DNA of 64,000 bases. Origin: Anaeromyxobacter sp. Fw109-5. GTDB lineage: Bacteria; Myxococcota; Myxococcia; Myxococcales; Anaeromyxobacteraceae. Made by a program: the position numbers and the translations under genes. Of the stretch, positions 51,709-60,748 are shown in pieces. The notes beneath the pieces are model-generated. The model was not told where the DNA came from. It was given only the letters and a program-made list of their open reading frames with translations, and searched no databases. The DNA is taken from contig NC_009675.1 of the NCBI RefSeq assembly GCF_000017505.1, forward strand, positions 4,220,501-4,284,500, in the 5' to 3' direction. Numbering within the stretch: position 1 is the first letter of the stretch; every line of letters starts with the position of its first letter.

Positions 51709-52428
51709 TCACGGCGCCTCGGCGAGCGAGTCGAAGCCGTCGGCCATGCCGCGAAGGACGCGCGCGCCGTCGCCCTCGAAGGCGGAGCCGTGCATCGCGA
51801 GCAGCGTCGCCGGCTCGAGCCCGGCGAGCCGGCGGAGCGTCGCGGCGGTCGCAGAGAGGGAGGAGTGGGCGCGGAACATGCGCTCCGTCTCGATCACATG
51901 CCCGGAGGGATCCTCGCCGCTCACCGCCGGCCCGTCGCCGTCGGTGGTGAGGAGATCCCCGCAGAAGAGCGCGCGCGTCGTCTCCTCGAGCAGGACGACG
52001 GACTCCCAGTTGTGTGGCACGTGCGGCGTCACGAGGAGGCGCACGCGCCTGTCACCGAGGTCGACCGCCTCGCCGTCCGCGAGCATGCGCGGCGGGCGGT
52101 CGGCGAGATCATTCAGGGAGACGTTGCAGCCGACCGGGCCGTGGATCACCGTCGCGCTGGGCGCCGCGGCGAGCCAGAGGTTCATCGCTCCGCACTCGTC
52201 CGCCTCGACGTGCGAGAAGCCGATCCAGCGGAGCCGCTCCGGCGACATCACGCGCGCCACCGCGTCGCGCACGGCGGGAAAGAGCGCGCGCATCCCGCAG
52301 TGGTACAGGAGCGGCTCGTCCGCCGCGAGGAGGTACTGGTTGAAGCGGAAGCCCCTCGGGCCGATCGTCGGGACGAGCGTGGAGATGCGGTAGGTCCGGT
52401 CAGCGACTTCCTCGATCTGCGTCTGCAT
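51709..52428 (-). CDS. Flavodiiron-type MBL-fold protein (oxygen-binding di-iron protein-like)
   Basis: The product has 239 residues. SHVEADECG is the H-x-E-x-D iron motif of flavodiiron proteins and ODPs, followed by HVPHNWESVV and FCGDLLT, with a late MHGSAF histidine. No flavodoxin domain. Possible oxygen or NO handling. Its start overlaps the 3' end of the TetR gene by 29 bases. Confidence 0.82.
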   Translation of the reverse strand: MQTQIEEVADRTYRISTLVPTIGPRGFRFNQYLLAADEPLLYHCGMRALFPAVRDAVARVMSPERLRWIGFSHVEADECGAMNLWLAAAPSATVIHGPVGCNVSLNDLADRPPRMLADGEAVDLGDRRVRLLVTPHVPHNWESVVLLEETTRALFCGDLLTTDGDGPAVSGEDPSGHVIETERMFRAHSSLSATAATLRRLAGLEPATLLAMHGSAFEGDGARVLRGMADGFDSLAEAP

Positions 52429-53059
52429 GTGGCGGCTCCTCTCGCGCGCGGACTCGCGCCCGCGACGCGCCCTGCGGTCGGTCCAGGACGGAGAGCACGG
52501 CCGAGGCGGCCTGGGCCGCCGCCTCCTCGGTCGTGAGCCCCTCCGACGTGAGCGTCCGCCACGTCGGGAAGGAGGTGAGCGCGTACGCGAGCGCGAGCTG
52601 CGCGCCGGATGCGCCGGCAGGCAGGGCCGCGCGCACGAGCGCGTGGTGGCGCGCCTCGACGTCCGAGAACCAGGCGTCGAGCGCCGTGACCTCCGCGCGC
52701 TCGAGCTGCAGCCGCGGGACGATGGGAGCGAAGGGTGTGTCCCACGCCCGGTAGAGCGCGACGGCGACCGCCCGAACGCGATCCTCGAGCGCGAGGCGTC
52801 CCGCGAGCACCTCGTCGCCGGGGAACGGCCAGGTCGCCGCCGTGAGCGCGCCGCACGCCTGCACCAGCTCCGGCATGCGCGGAAAGTGGTTCAGCACCGT
52901 CCCCGGCGAGACGCCGGCTCGCGTCGCGATGTCGCGGAGCGTCGTCGCGAGGATGCCGCGCTCCTGATGGCAGGCCATCGTGGCCTCCACGATCCGACGG
53001 CGGGTCGCGTCGCGCGCGTCGGCGCGCTTGCCGAGGGTGTAGTGGCGTCGGCGGGTCAC
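52400..53059 (-). CDS. TetR-family regulator
   Basis: The product has 219 residues (GTG start). HTH: TTLRDIATRAGVSPGTVLNH. It is cotranscribed with the flavodiiron-like gene. A dyad ATTCG-N17-CGAAT (53073-53099) lies just upstream and could be its operator. Confidence 0.82.
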   Translation of the reverse strand: MTRRRHYTLGKRADARDATRRRIVEATMACHQERGILATTLRDIATRAGVSPGTVLNHFPRMPELVQACGALTAATWPFPGDEVLAGRLALEDRVRAVAVALYRAWDTPFAPIVPRLQLERAEVTALDAWFSDVEARHHALVRAALPAGASGAQLALAYALTSFPTWRTLTSEGLTTEEAAAQAASAVLSVLDRPQGASRARVRAREEPPHADADRGSR

Positions 53060-53625
53060 GGCCGAAAACCTAATTCGCTGAACACAACGTGCAACGAATA
53101 CGGAAGGGGCGCGCTGTAGGCGACGCGCGCTCGCCCGCCCTTGGGCTGCAGCCTGGTACGGCTGCGGGCTGTGCGAGTCGGCGCTCGGGCACCGCCACGC
53201 CAGGCAGGACGGCGGCTCGGCAAGAGGAGCGGCTGAAGACGGCCTCCGCCGTACGATGCGGGCGGTGCGGCGGAGCTCCGCCCCCCACGTCGGGAAGAGC
53301 ACCGGGACGCAGCGACCCATAGTGATGACCTTGGTCCTAGCTCGCTGCAGGATCCCGAACGCTGTCGCATCGCGCTCGCGCACGCTTCGGTGACGCGGCC
53401 CTCCAGCGTCACCAAGCGTCACGAGCGACCCTGGGCTGGGTTCCCGCCGCCAAGGGCGCGCACCCTGCCGCCAACGGCGGTCCAGGCTCCATCCCAACGG
53501 CCTGCACCCGCGACGACTCGACCGGCGCATCGAAGCCCGCCGCACTTGTTACTCCCTGGCCTCCGGACCCGTCGCTACAAGAGGCGGGTCGCGCGGGGAG
53601 GTCCCCGGGCCACGAGGAGGATGAC
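53060..53625. other. Long intergenic region with repeat copy B
   Basis: Holds the ATTCG/CGAAT dyad (53073-53099), then GC-rich sequence with no convincing gene, repeat copy B (53314-53440), and the GAGGAGGATG ribosome-binding site of the next gene. Minus-strand readings of both repeat copies give similar short peptides (RVTE...AMRQR...CS), so the repeat may be a gene relic. Confidence 0.5.
53314..53440. repeat. Dispersed repeat, copy B
   Basis: Partner of 51555-51697, same orientation, about 15 bases shorter. Identity is patchy (roughly two thirds by eye), so the duplication is old. Confidence 0.7.
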
Positions 53626-54084
53626 ATGGTGGACATCATTCACAGGGTCGGGATCAAGGCGCCCGTTTCGAAGGTCTATGCGGCGCTCTCGTCGGTGGAA
53701 GGCGTCGCGGGCTGGTGGACGAGGGAGGCGACGGGACAGTCGCGGCCCGGCGGGACGATCAGCTTCGTGTTTCGCACTCCGGACGGAGACGAGATGGGCA
53801 GGATGGACATGGAGGTGCTCGAGCTGGTCGCCGACAAGAGGGTGCGGTGGCGCGTCAAGTCGGGGCCCGAGGAGTGGGTGGGAACCGACGTGACGTTCGA
53901 CCTGTCCCAGCAAGGCGAGTACACGGTGGTCCTCTTCGGCCACCGGAACTGGCGGGAGGCGGTGGAGTTCACGGCCCATTGCAGCATGAAGTGGGCGGCG
54001 TTCCTCCTGAGCCTCAGGCAGCTCGTCGAGACGGGCGTGGGTAAGCCCCACCCCGATGACCTCAAGATCGACGACTGGAACTAG
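53626..54084 (+). CDS. SRPBCC/AHSA1-family protein
   Basis: The product has 152 residues. VYAALSSVEGVAGWWTREA and the late CSMKWAAFLLSLRQLVETG are the Aha1/START-like small-ligand cavity fold. Ligand unknown. A strong GAGGAGGATG precedes the ATG. Confidence 0.85.
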   Translation: MVDIIHRVGIKAPVSKVYAALSSVEGVAGWWTREATGQSRPGGTISFVFRTPDGDEMGRMDMEVLELVADKRVRWRVKSGPEEWVGTDVTFDLSQQGEYTVVLFGHRNWREAVEFTAHCSMKWAAFLLSLRQLVETGVGKPHPDDLKIDDWN

Positions 54085-54190
54085 AGGCGGTGCCGGGCTC
54101 GCGTCGCGACGCCGCTCGCGTGAGCGGCGGGCGCGCGGAGGGAACGGAGACGGCAGGCCTATCACAGGCCCGGGTGGCCGCCGTCTCCGC

Positions 54191-54628
54191 TCACGTCGCC
54201 TCCTTCGCGCCTCGGGGCGGCGCGCCCGCGGGCTCGCTCGCCTCCATGGCGCGCGCCTGCTGCATGGCTTCGCGCATCGCGGCCTTCACCGGCAGGATGA
54301 TCGAGAAGGACTTGAAGAGCACGCCGGTGAAGAACGTCGCGAGCTGGATGACGAAGAATGCGCTGACCGCGAGATCGACGGGCGCGAAGCCCGTCTCGAC
54401 GAGGACGGGACGGCAGAGCGCCACGAGGAAGAAGGCGATCCAGTGGCTCGTGCAGTAGAAGCACGCGATCAGGTGCCCGAGCCAGGAGCTCCGGGCGGCG
54501 AGGAAGCGTCGCAGCGGCTCGAAGATGTCCGTGCCCGTGATCGTGTTCGACGTGCCGCTCACGACCATCGCGAGCACGACGCAGGTCCACAGGGCGTCCA
54601 GCGGGAACGGGGAGATCAGCGTGTGCAT
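54191..54628 (-). CDS. Membrane protein, DUF1360-like
   Basis: The product has 145 residues with three hydrophobic helices; LIACFYCTSHWIAFFLVAL resembles the CxxC(x)W motif of DUF1360 proteins. The C-terminal tail is Ala/Pro-rich. Function unknown; divergent from a LysR gene. Confidence 0.65.
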   Translation of the reverse strand: MHTLISPFPLDALWTCVVLAMVVSGTSNTITGTDIFEPLRRFLAARSSWLGHLIACFYCTSHWIAFFLVALCRPVLVETGFAPVDLAVSAFFVIQLATFFTGVLFKSFSIILPVKAAMREAMQQARAMEASEPAGAPPRGAKEAT

Positions 54629-54729
54629 GGGGCTACCCTCCTTGCGGCGGCGGCCCACCAGGGACCGCGACTCGGCCGGAACATGTCGCGGCGCAGGCCG
54701 GAGCGGAATTGCGATTCGCGTTGCGTCAT

Positions 54730-54748
54730 TGATACCTGGCCGGTATCA
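54730..54748. promoter_or_regulatory. LysR operator overlapping the start region
   Basis: TGATACC-N5-GGTATCA (54730-54736/54742-54748), a perfect 7-bp dyad, ends 8 bases before the LysR start, so binding would block its own expression and could control the divergent membrane gene. Confidence 0.6.
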
Positions 54749-54756
54749 CCCGGGGA

Positions 54757-55647
54757 ATGGACGTCCGCGAGCTCCGCGCCTTCGTGATCGTCGCGTCCGA
54801 GCTGAACTTCCGGCGCGCCGCCGACCGGCTGCACATGAGCCAGCCGCCGCTGAGCCGGCTCATCGCCGGGCTCGAGCGCGACCTCCGCGTCCGGCTCCTC
54901 GAGCGCAGCACGCGATCGGTCTCGCTCACGCCGGCGGGCCGGCTCCTGTTCCGCGAGGCGCCCGCGGTCCTGGATCGCATGGAGGCGCTCGAGCAGCGGG
55001 TGCGCGAGCGCGGGAGGTCCGCCGGGCAGGCGACGCGAATCGGCCTCTCGCCCGCGGGATTCGCGACGTGGGTCCCGGAGCGGGTCGCGCGGTTCGAACG
55101 GGACGGTGCTGCGGGCGGCGTCGAGCTCACGTCGAACGTCCCGGATCGCCTGCTGCGCGACCTGCGCCTCGGACGCCTCGACGCCATCTGCCTCGAGACG
55201 GCGGAGGGCGAGGCGCCCGGCCTCGAGCGCTGGGTCGTCCACGAGGACACGGTCGGCGTGCTTCTGCCGAGCACGCACCGCTGGGCGAGGCGGAGGAGCC
55301 TCGGCCTGATGGACCTCGAGGGCGAGACCCTGATCGTCCACCCCCGCCACGAGCACGCGCACCTGTACGAGAGGCAGCAGCGGACGCTCCGGGAAGCAGG
55401 GATCCGTTACCGGCTCTACACGAAGAGACCGACCGAGAGCTGCGCGATCCTGGTCGCGCGCGGGAAGGGACTCCTGCTGTCGGCGCGTTCCTACGCCCGG
55501 CAGCGGCCGTCGAACACCCGCTTCGTCCCGCTGCGGGAGCGAGGCCTGAAGTTCCAGGTCGCGCTCCTCTGGCGGAAGGACGCCGCTGGTCCCGAGATTC
55601 TGCGGCTCCTCGAATGGCTGCGGCGGAGCGCGCCGCGGCGCGGATGA
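54757..55647 (+). CDS. LysR-family transcriptional regulator (CbnR/CatR-like)
   Basis: The product has 296 residues. The start MDVRELRAFVIVASELNFRR and HTH RLHMSQPPLSRLIAGLERDL are typical of aromatic-degradation LysR regulators. The effector domain is complete. Target genes not obvious beyond the divergent membrane protein. Confidence 0.88.
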   Translation: MDVRELRAFVIVASELNFRRAADRLHMSQPPLSRLIAGLERDLRVRLLERSTRSVSLTPAGRLLFREAPAVLDRMEALEQRVRERGRSAGQATRIGLSPAGFATWVPERVARFERDGAAGGVELTSNVPDRLLRDLRLGRLDAICLETAEGEAPGLERWVVHEDTVGVLLPSTHRWARRRSLGLMDLEGETLIVHPRHEHAHLYERQQRTLREAGIRYRLYTKRPTESCAILVARGKGLLLSARSYARQRPSNTRFVPLRERGLKFQVALLWRKDAAGPEILRLLEWLRRSAPRRG

Positions 55648-55901
55648 GCCGCCGTGGGCGGGAGCGCACGGGCGATCGGTCACCGGGGCGTTGCCCCGCT
55701 GACCGAGGGTGCGCTGGCGGGCACGTCCAAGGGGTCACCGGGCCCGAGAGAAATGTCCAGCGTTGACTCGGCGTGATCGCCCGTGAAGCGGGGTCCGTCG
55801 CTTCCCTCCACGGGCAGCCTGTTTGCGTCACCCCGGCTCGTCCTTATCGTTGCTCAGGAACGCCGGGCTCGCCTTGAACCGGTCCCGGCGACGGACCGAC
55901 G

Positions 55902-56384
55902 ATGGCCCCTCCGGGCTCCCCCGGCATCCGAGTCGAAGACGGCGCGGTGCGCTGCAGCGGCTCGTGGACAATCGATCGCATTGGCCGCGTGGAACGAGCT
56001 CTTCGGGGGCTCGCGTGGCCGAGGGGCGCCGCGGTCGTGGTCGACGCCTCCGCGGTCGGGTCGATGGACACGGCCGGCGCCTGGCTGCTGAAGCGGACCG
56101 CGCGCGGGCTCGAGCGCAGCGGACGCACGGTCACCCTGAGGCTCCGCCCCGAGCACGAGGCGCTCCTCGAGGTCGTGACGTCCTCGGGCGTCGTTGCCGC
56201 GCCGCCGCGTGCGCGCGACCGACCGCGCGTCCTCGCGACGTTCGGGCGCGGGGCGTGGAAGGCCGCTCGCGAGCTCGGCGGCCTCGTCACCTTCTTCGGC
56301 GAGATCACCGTCACGGCGGCCCGCGCGCGCACCGGCCCACTCCGAGTCCGCTGGCGACAGGTGCTGCAGCACGTGCCGGCGTGA
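55902..56384 (+). pseudogene. Truncated MlaE-type permease with N-terminal STAS domain
   Basis: The 160 codons cover a STAS domain (VVVDASAVGSMDTAGAWLLK) and the first residues of an MlaE permease (LGGLVTFFGEITVTAARA, RWRQVLQHV), then stop. All membrane helices of the permease are missing. The stop overlaps the start of an mlaF-like fragment (GTGA), so a deletion apparently joined the two genes. Confidence 0.75.
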
Positions 56385-56610
56385 CGCTGGACGTGCACCG
56401 GGGGAGAATCTTCGCGCTCGCAGGGCCGAGCGGGGGTGGATAGACCCTGCTCCTCAGGGAGGCGCTCGCGCTGCATGTGCCCGACTCGGGGCCGATCCGG
56501 GTCCTCGGGCGAGACGATCGTCGCGTACTGCGTCGAGTCGACGGAGTAGGTTCGGGCTCCGCACGCCTTTCGACCTGGAGCCGAGCCCTTCCGGAGCCGG
56601 GCCTCTGCTG
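56381..56610 (+). pseudogene. Decayed MlaF-type ABC ATPase with stop in Walker A
   Basis: From GTG the frame reads VTLDVHRGRIFALAGPSGGG, then TAG (56441-56443) exactly where the Walker A lysine belongs, then TLLLREALALHVPDSGPIRV. After RVLGRDD the similarity fades into other frames. The N-terminal 20 or so residues, signature motif and Walker B are absent. Confidence 0.75.
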
Positions 56611-56809
56611 TCAGGAACTGGGGCGGCGACGCGCTCCCGCTTGGCTTCGCATGGACGCTTCCGCGGAGGTTGGAGGGTCTCCCGCGCACGTCACGCGGGC
56701 CCTGAAGCGCGCGACCGGCAAGACCGTGATGCAGTCTTGCCGGTCGCGGTCGTGGCGGTTAACTGCGCTCGCTGTGACGGCTGGATCGAGGCCGCCGAGG
56801 AGGCAATCC

Positions 56810-57163
56810 ATGGCCATGTATCTGTCGCGCTTCAGCTACACGCCGGAGACGTGGGAGCGCCTGATCCAAAACCCCGAGGACCGACGCGAGGCCGCGCGCT
56901 CGTACATCGAGTCGGTGGGCGGAAAGCTGCACGGCTTCTGGTACGCCTTCGGCGAACACGATGGCTGGAACCTGTGGGAGGCACCCGACAACGTGTCGAT
57001 GGCAGCCGTTGCGCTCGCCATCGGTGCAGGGGGCGCGCTCAGCTCGTACGAGACCACCGTCCTGGTCAGCGTCGAGGAGTTGATGCAGGCGCTCGGGAAG
57101 GCGAAGGCGATCCGGTATCGGCCGCCAGGAGCGGAGACCGCGCGTGTGCGCGATCCAGCGTAG
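56810..57163 (+). CDS. GYD-domain protein
   Basis: The product has 117 residues. MAMYLSRFSYTPETWERLIQ followed by ESVGGKLHGFWYAFGEHDG and SAYETTVLVS-like strands is the ferredoxin-like GYD domain, function unknown. GAGGAGG precedes the ATG. It sits directly after the mla relics. Confidence 0.82.
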   Translation: MAMYLSRFSYTPETWERLIQNPEDRREAARSYIESVGGKLHGFWYAFGEHDGWNLWEAPDNVSMAAVALAIGAGGALSSYETTVLVSVEELMQALGKAKAIRYRPPGAETARVRDPA

Positions 57164-57538
57164 TCGCGACCAAAAGCATCGAATGAGCCTGCGCCGTGCC
57201 ACGGCTCGGCGCCAGAACGGGAATGCGAGTCCGGGCGGACGAAACCGGCGCGCAGCCGTTCCGGTGTGGGCTCCGCAGTGCTCGACCGCCTCCGCGACAC
57301 AGACGGATGCCTCCGGAGCGCCCGACCCATTGGCCGCACGACAGCGGACCTGTCGCCCGGGCGCCGTGATCCCCTGCCCACGCACGGCGGTATCGCGGCG
57401 TGCGCCGGCGAGGGCCGCCGCCTCCCCGCGCAGCAGCGGAACGTTCGCCAATCCGCCGCATCTTGGGTCTCACCCATCGGCGCTGTGCGGTCTTGGTAAG
57501 GTGGGGTTGCGTGCGAACGGCTCGGGGCGGAGGGCGCA
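57164..57538. other. Intergenic region without a recognised gene
   Basis: No frame on either strand looks protein-like. The last 20 bases contain GGAGGGCGC, the ribosome-binding site of the STAND gene. Confidence 0.5.
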
Positions 57539-60289
57539 ATGGGCACCGCGGCTACACTGGGGCGAGTTGTCGCGCCGCCGCCGCCCATTCGGACGCCGGA
57601 CCAGCGCCTGCGCGTCTTCATCAGCTCGACTCTGGACCTGCTGGCGGAGCGCAGGGCGGCGCGAGCCGCGGTGGAGCGGCTCCATCTCGCGCCGGTGATG
57701 TTCGAGCTGGGGGCAAGGCCTTACCCACCGCGTGCGCTCTACCGCGCATACCTCGAGCAGAGCGACGTATTCGTGGGGATCTATGCGCGCCGTTACGGCT
57801 GGACCGCTCCCGGCGAGACGGTGAGCGGCCTCGAGGACGAGTACGCGCTCTCGGGCGATCGTCCGAAGCTGATCTACGTCGAGCGGGCGGCGGATCGCGA
57901 GCCGCCTCTCGACGCGCTGCTCGAGCGCATCCGCCAGGAGGACCAGACCTCGTACAAGGAATTCGACAGCGTCGACGAGCTCGGGAGCGCGCTCGAGGAC
58001 GACCTCGCGACGCTCCTCAGCGAGCACTTCGACATCTCGGGCGAGACGCCGTCGCGCGAGGCGGAGCCCGCGTCGCGCCTGCCCGTCCCCTCCACCTCAT
58101 TCGTCGGGCGGGAGGACGCCATCCGCGAGGTGCGAGCGCTCCTGTGTGCGGGTCGGGCGCGGCTCGTGACGCTCACCGGGCCGGGCGGGATCGGCAAGAC
58201 GCGCCTCGCGTTCGAGGCGGTGCGAGGGCTCTCGTGCCGGTACCGCGACGGCATCACCCCCGTGTTCCTCGAGGCGGTGGCCTCCGCCGAGGAGGTGCTC
58301 GGCGCGATCGCGGAGGCGCTGGGGGTGGCGGATACGCCGGGCCTGACGCGCCTCGAGACGCTCGTCGCCTACGTCCGGGACCGGAGGATCCTGCTCGTGC
58401 TCGACAACTTCGAGCACGTCATCGACGCCGCGCCGCTGGTGGCAAAGCTCCTCGCGACGGCGCGCGCGCTGCGAGTCCTCGTGACGAGCCGTGAGCTCCT
58501 CAACGTTCGCGGCGAGCACGGGTACGCGGTTGGCCCCCTGCAGGTGCCGGACCCGAGCTGCGGGTGCGACCTCGGTGCGGTGCTGGGATCGGAGTCGGTC
58601 CGGCTGTTCCGCGATCGCGCCTGCGCGGCGCTCCCCGCGTTCGCGCTGGACGGGCAGAACGCCGCGGCGGTCGTGGAGATCTGCAGGAAGCTCGAGGGGC
58701 TGCCGCTCGCGATCGAGCTCGCGGCCGCCCGGGTCCGGATGCTGCGTGCCTGCGACATCGCCTCCCGCCTCGATCGGCGACTCGGCCTCCTCGTCCACGG
58801 GCCGCGGGACCTGCCAGAGCGGCAGCGAACGCTGCGCGCCACCATCGCCTGGAGCTACGGCCTCCTGTCCGAGGAGGAGCGCCGCATCTTCTCGAGGCTG
58901 GGCGTGTTCCGCGGCGGGTTCACCCTGGATGCTGCGGACGCGGTGTGCGAGCCGGGCTGCGACCTGCTCCAGGTGCTCTCGTCGCTCCTCGACAAGAGCC
59001 TCGTGCGCGGCAGCGACGGGCGCGCGGGGAACGTCCGGTTCACGATGCTGGAGAGCATCCGGGAGTTCGCGGTCGAGCAGCTCGGCGCCGCGGGCGACGA
59101 GGAGCCGGTCCTCCGGCGGCACGCCGCCTGGTTCCGCGAGTGGGTCGAGCAGTGGTGGGTCGCGTTCGAGCGGGATCTGAGCCGCGAGCCGGAGCTCGCC
59201 GCGAGCGTGTCGGACGAGCTCGACAACGTCCGGGCCGCGGTGCGGTGGCACCTCGACGCGCACCAGCCCGGCGCCGCGGCGGCGATGGGGCTCGCCCTCT
59301 GGCCGTTCTGGTGGATCCGGAGCCACTTCACGGAGGCGCGGAGCTGGATGGAGGAGGTGCTCCGCTCGGAAGGCCTCGCCCCCCGGGATCGGGCGATCGC
59401 GCAGCTCGTCATCGGGCTCGCGGCCGTCGGGCAGAACGACTTCGCGGCGGCGGCGCAAACGCTCCCGGCAGCGCGCGCGGGGCTGCTCGAGGCGGGGGAC
59501 CAGATCGGCGCCGCCATCGCCTCGGTGCCCCTCGGGCTCGGGCAGTGCCTCGCGGGGGATGCCGCCGGAGGCGAGGCCGCCATCCGGCAGGCGCTCGACA
59601 CCTTCGAGCGATCGCGCCACCCGTTCGGCGTGTGCTTCGCCCTGATCGTGCTCGGGCGCGTGCTCATGCTCCAGGGCCGCCTCGACGACGGCATCGCCGC
59701 CGACGAGAGCGCCGCCGCGCGGATGCGGAGCAAGGGCGAGCTCATGATCCGGAGCCTGAGCCTGCTCGCGCTCGCCTGGGCCTACGTCGCCACCGCACGC
59801 TTCGACCGCGCGGCCGCCGCGGTGGACGAGGCGCTGGCGGTGCTCGCGATGCTCCAGAACCCGGAGGGGATCGCCCGTGCGCTCGACGTGGCGGGAGCGG
59901 TCGCGTTCCAGAGGGGAGCTGCGCGGACCGCGGCGCTCCTGCTGGGCGCGGCGGAGGGCACGCGCCGGTCGGTGGGAGCGCGGCCATGGCTCCTCGACGA
60001 TCCGGCCCGCTGCCGGCTCACCGCGGACGTCCACGCGGCGCTCGGCGCGGAGGTCTTCAAGGCCGCCCACGCCGAGGGCGTCGCGCTCCGCGGCGCCGTG
60101 GCGGTGGCACGCGCCGCGATCGCGGGTACCGGCGCGGCAGGATCGCAGGCGGCGAGTGAGGAGAGCTCGCGCGATCGGCCACGATCGAGATCTTCCGGGG
60201 TCGGAGGCGGCTCGAGACCCGCGCGCCGCTGCGCGAAGGGGAAGTACACCTCCGAGAACGAGCACATGCCCCACGATCACGCTCCGTAG
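57539..60289 (+). CDS. STAND NTPase: DUF4062 + NB-ARC + TPR
   Basis: The product has 916 residues. The N-terminal DUF4062 domain (about 24-115: RVFISSTLDLLAERRA, FVGIYARRYGW, GLEDEY) is a TIR/nucleotidase-like effector fold. NB-ARC follows with Walker A GPGGIGKT (214-221), Walker B ILLVLDNFEH (283 on), a LVTSRE sensor and the GLPLAIELAA motif. From about 560 to 850 helical TPR-like repeats form the sensor. The last 60 residues are basic and low in complexity. Signalling or phage-defence ATPases share this plan; the exact role is unknown. Confidence 0.88.
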   Translation: MGTAATLGRVVAPPPPIRTPDQRLRVFISSTLDLLAERRAARAAVERLHLAPVMFELGARPYPPRALYRAYLEQSDVFVGIYARRYGWTAPGETVSGLEDEYALSGDRPKLIYVERAADREPPLDALLERIRQEDQTSYKEFDSVDELGSALEDDLATLLSEHFDISGETPSREAEPASRLPVPSTSFVGREDAIREVRALLCAGRARLVTLTGPGGIGKTRLAFEAVRGLSCRYRDGITPVFLEAVASAEEVLGAIAEALGVADTPGLTRLETLVAYVRDRRILLVLDNFEHVIDAAPLVAKLLATARALRVLVTSRELLNVRGEHGYAVGPLQVPDPSCGCDLGAVLGSESVRLFRDRACAALPAFALDGQNAAAVVEICRKLEGLPLAIELAAARVRMLRACDIASRLDRRLGLLVHGPRDLPERQRTLRATIAWSYGLLSEEERRIFSRLGVFRGGFTLDAADAVCEPGCDLLQVLSSLLDKSLVRGSDGRAGNVRFTMLESIREFAVEQLGAAGDEEPVLRRHAAWFREWVEQWWVAFERDLSREPELAASVSDELDNVRAAVRWHLDAHQPGAAAAMGLALWPFWWIRSHFTEARSWMEEVLRSEGLAPRDRAIAQLVIGLAAVGQNDFAAAAQTLPAARAGLLEAGDQIGAAIASVPLGLGQCLAGDAAGGEAAIRQALDTFERSRHPFGVCFALIVLGRVLMLQGRLDDGIAADESAAARMRSKGELMIRSLSLLALAWAYVATARFDRAAAAVDEALAVLAMLQNPEGIARALDVAGAVAFQRGAARTAALLLGAAEGTRRSVGARPWLLDDPARCRLTADVHAALGAEVFKAAHAEGVALRGAVAVARAAIAGTGAAGSQAASEESSRDRPRSRSSGVGGGSRPARRCAKGKYTSENEHMPHDHAP

Positions 60290-60748
60290 ACACCGGAGCG
60301 AATCATCGCTTGGGCGAAGCGGCTGCAACGCCCGGAGGCTGGTACAGCTGCCGTCGTCCGGGGCCGCCGGATCCGGCGAGGTCGGCGGGGGAACGGACGG
60401 GGACGTCGGGCCGGCGACCGCGGGATCGCCGTCGGGCGACGCCGGCGCGGGTCCGGACCCGCCGCAGGCGGGCAACAGCGTGAAGGCGAGCGCGATCCAC
60501 GAGAGCGTGCGTTTCATCGAGTGGCAGACCGCGCTGCCGCGCGGATCTGACGGGCTGCCGCGCCGCGCGGAGTGCGCACGCCTTCGGAGCGTGCCCGTGA
60601 GCAGCTCTTCTGCTCGCCCTCGCGGGCAGCGCGCAGGGCCGCGCCACCCCGCCTGCTGGGCCCGCGCCTCCTGAACGAATCGGCCCTCTGAGTCGTACCG
60701 CAGCGCGCTGCGCGCCTGCCGCGGGCGCCCGTTACCTCCGGTCGTGGG
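60290..60748. other. Intergenic region with lipoprotein relic
   Basis: Contains the minus-strand lipoprotein relic (60400-60517) and the flank it shares with 48.4 kb; no other gene recognised. A weak start region for the LuxR gene closes it. Confidence 0.5.
60400..60517 (-). pseudogene. Broken copy of the 48.4-kb lipoprotein
   Basis: MKRTLSWIALAFTLLPACGG and the Pro/Ala/Asp linker up to PDDG match the product at 48077-48466. After that the cysteine-rich domain is replaced by unrelated sequence with no proper end. The similarity continues upstream of the start (about 40 bases of shared 5' flank). Confidence 0.7.

Noticed and set aside
56441-56443. TAG in Walker A as a recoded (pyrrolysine) codon
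   Set aside because: The rest of the ATPase is missing and the upstream permease is truncated, so simple decay explains it.
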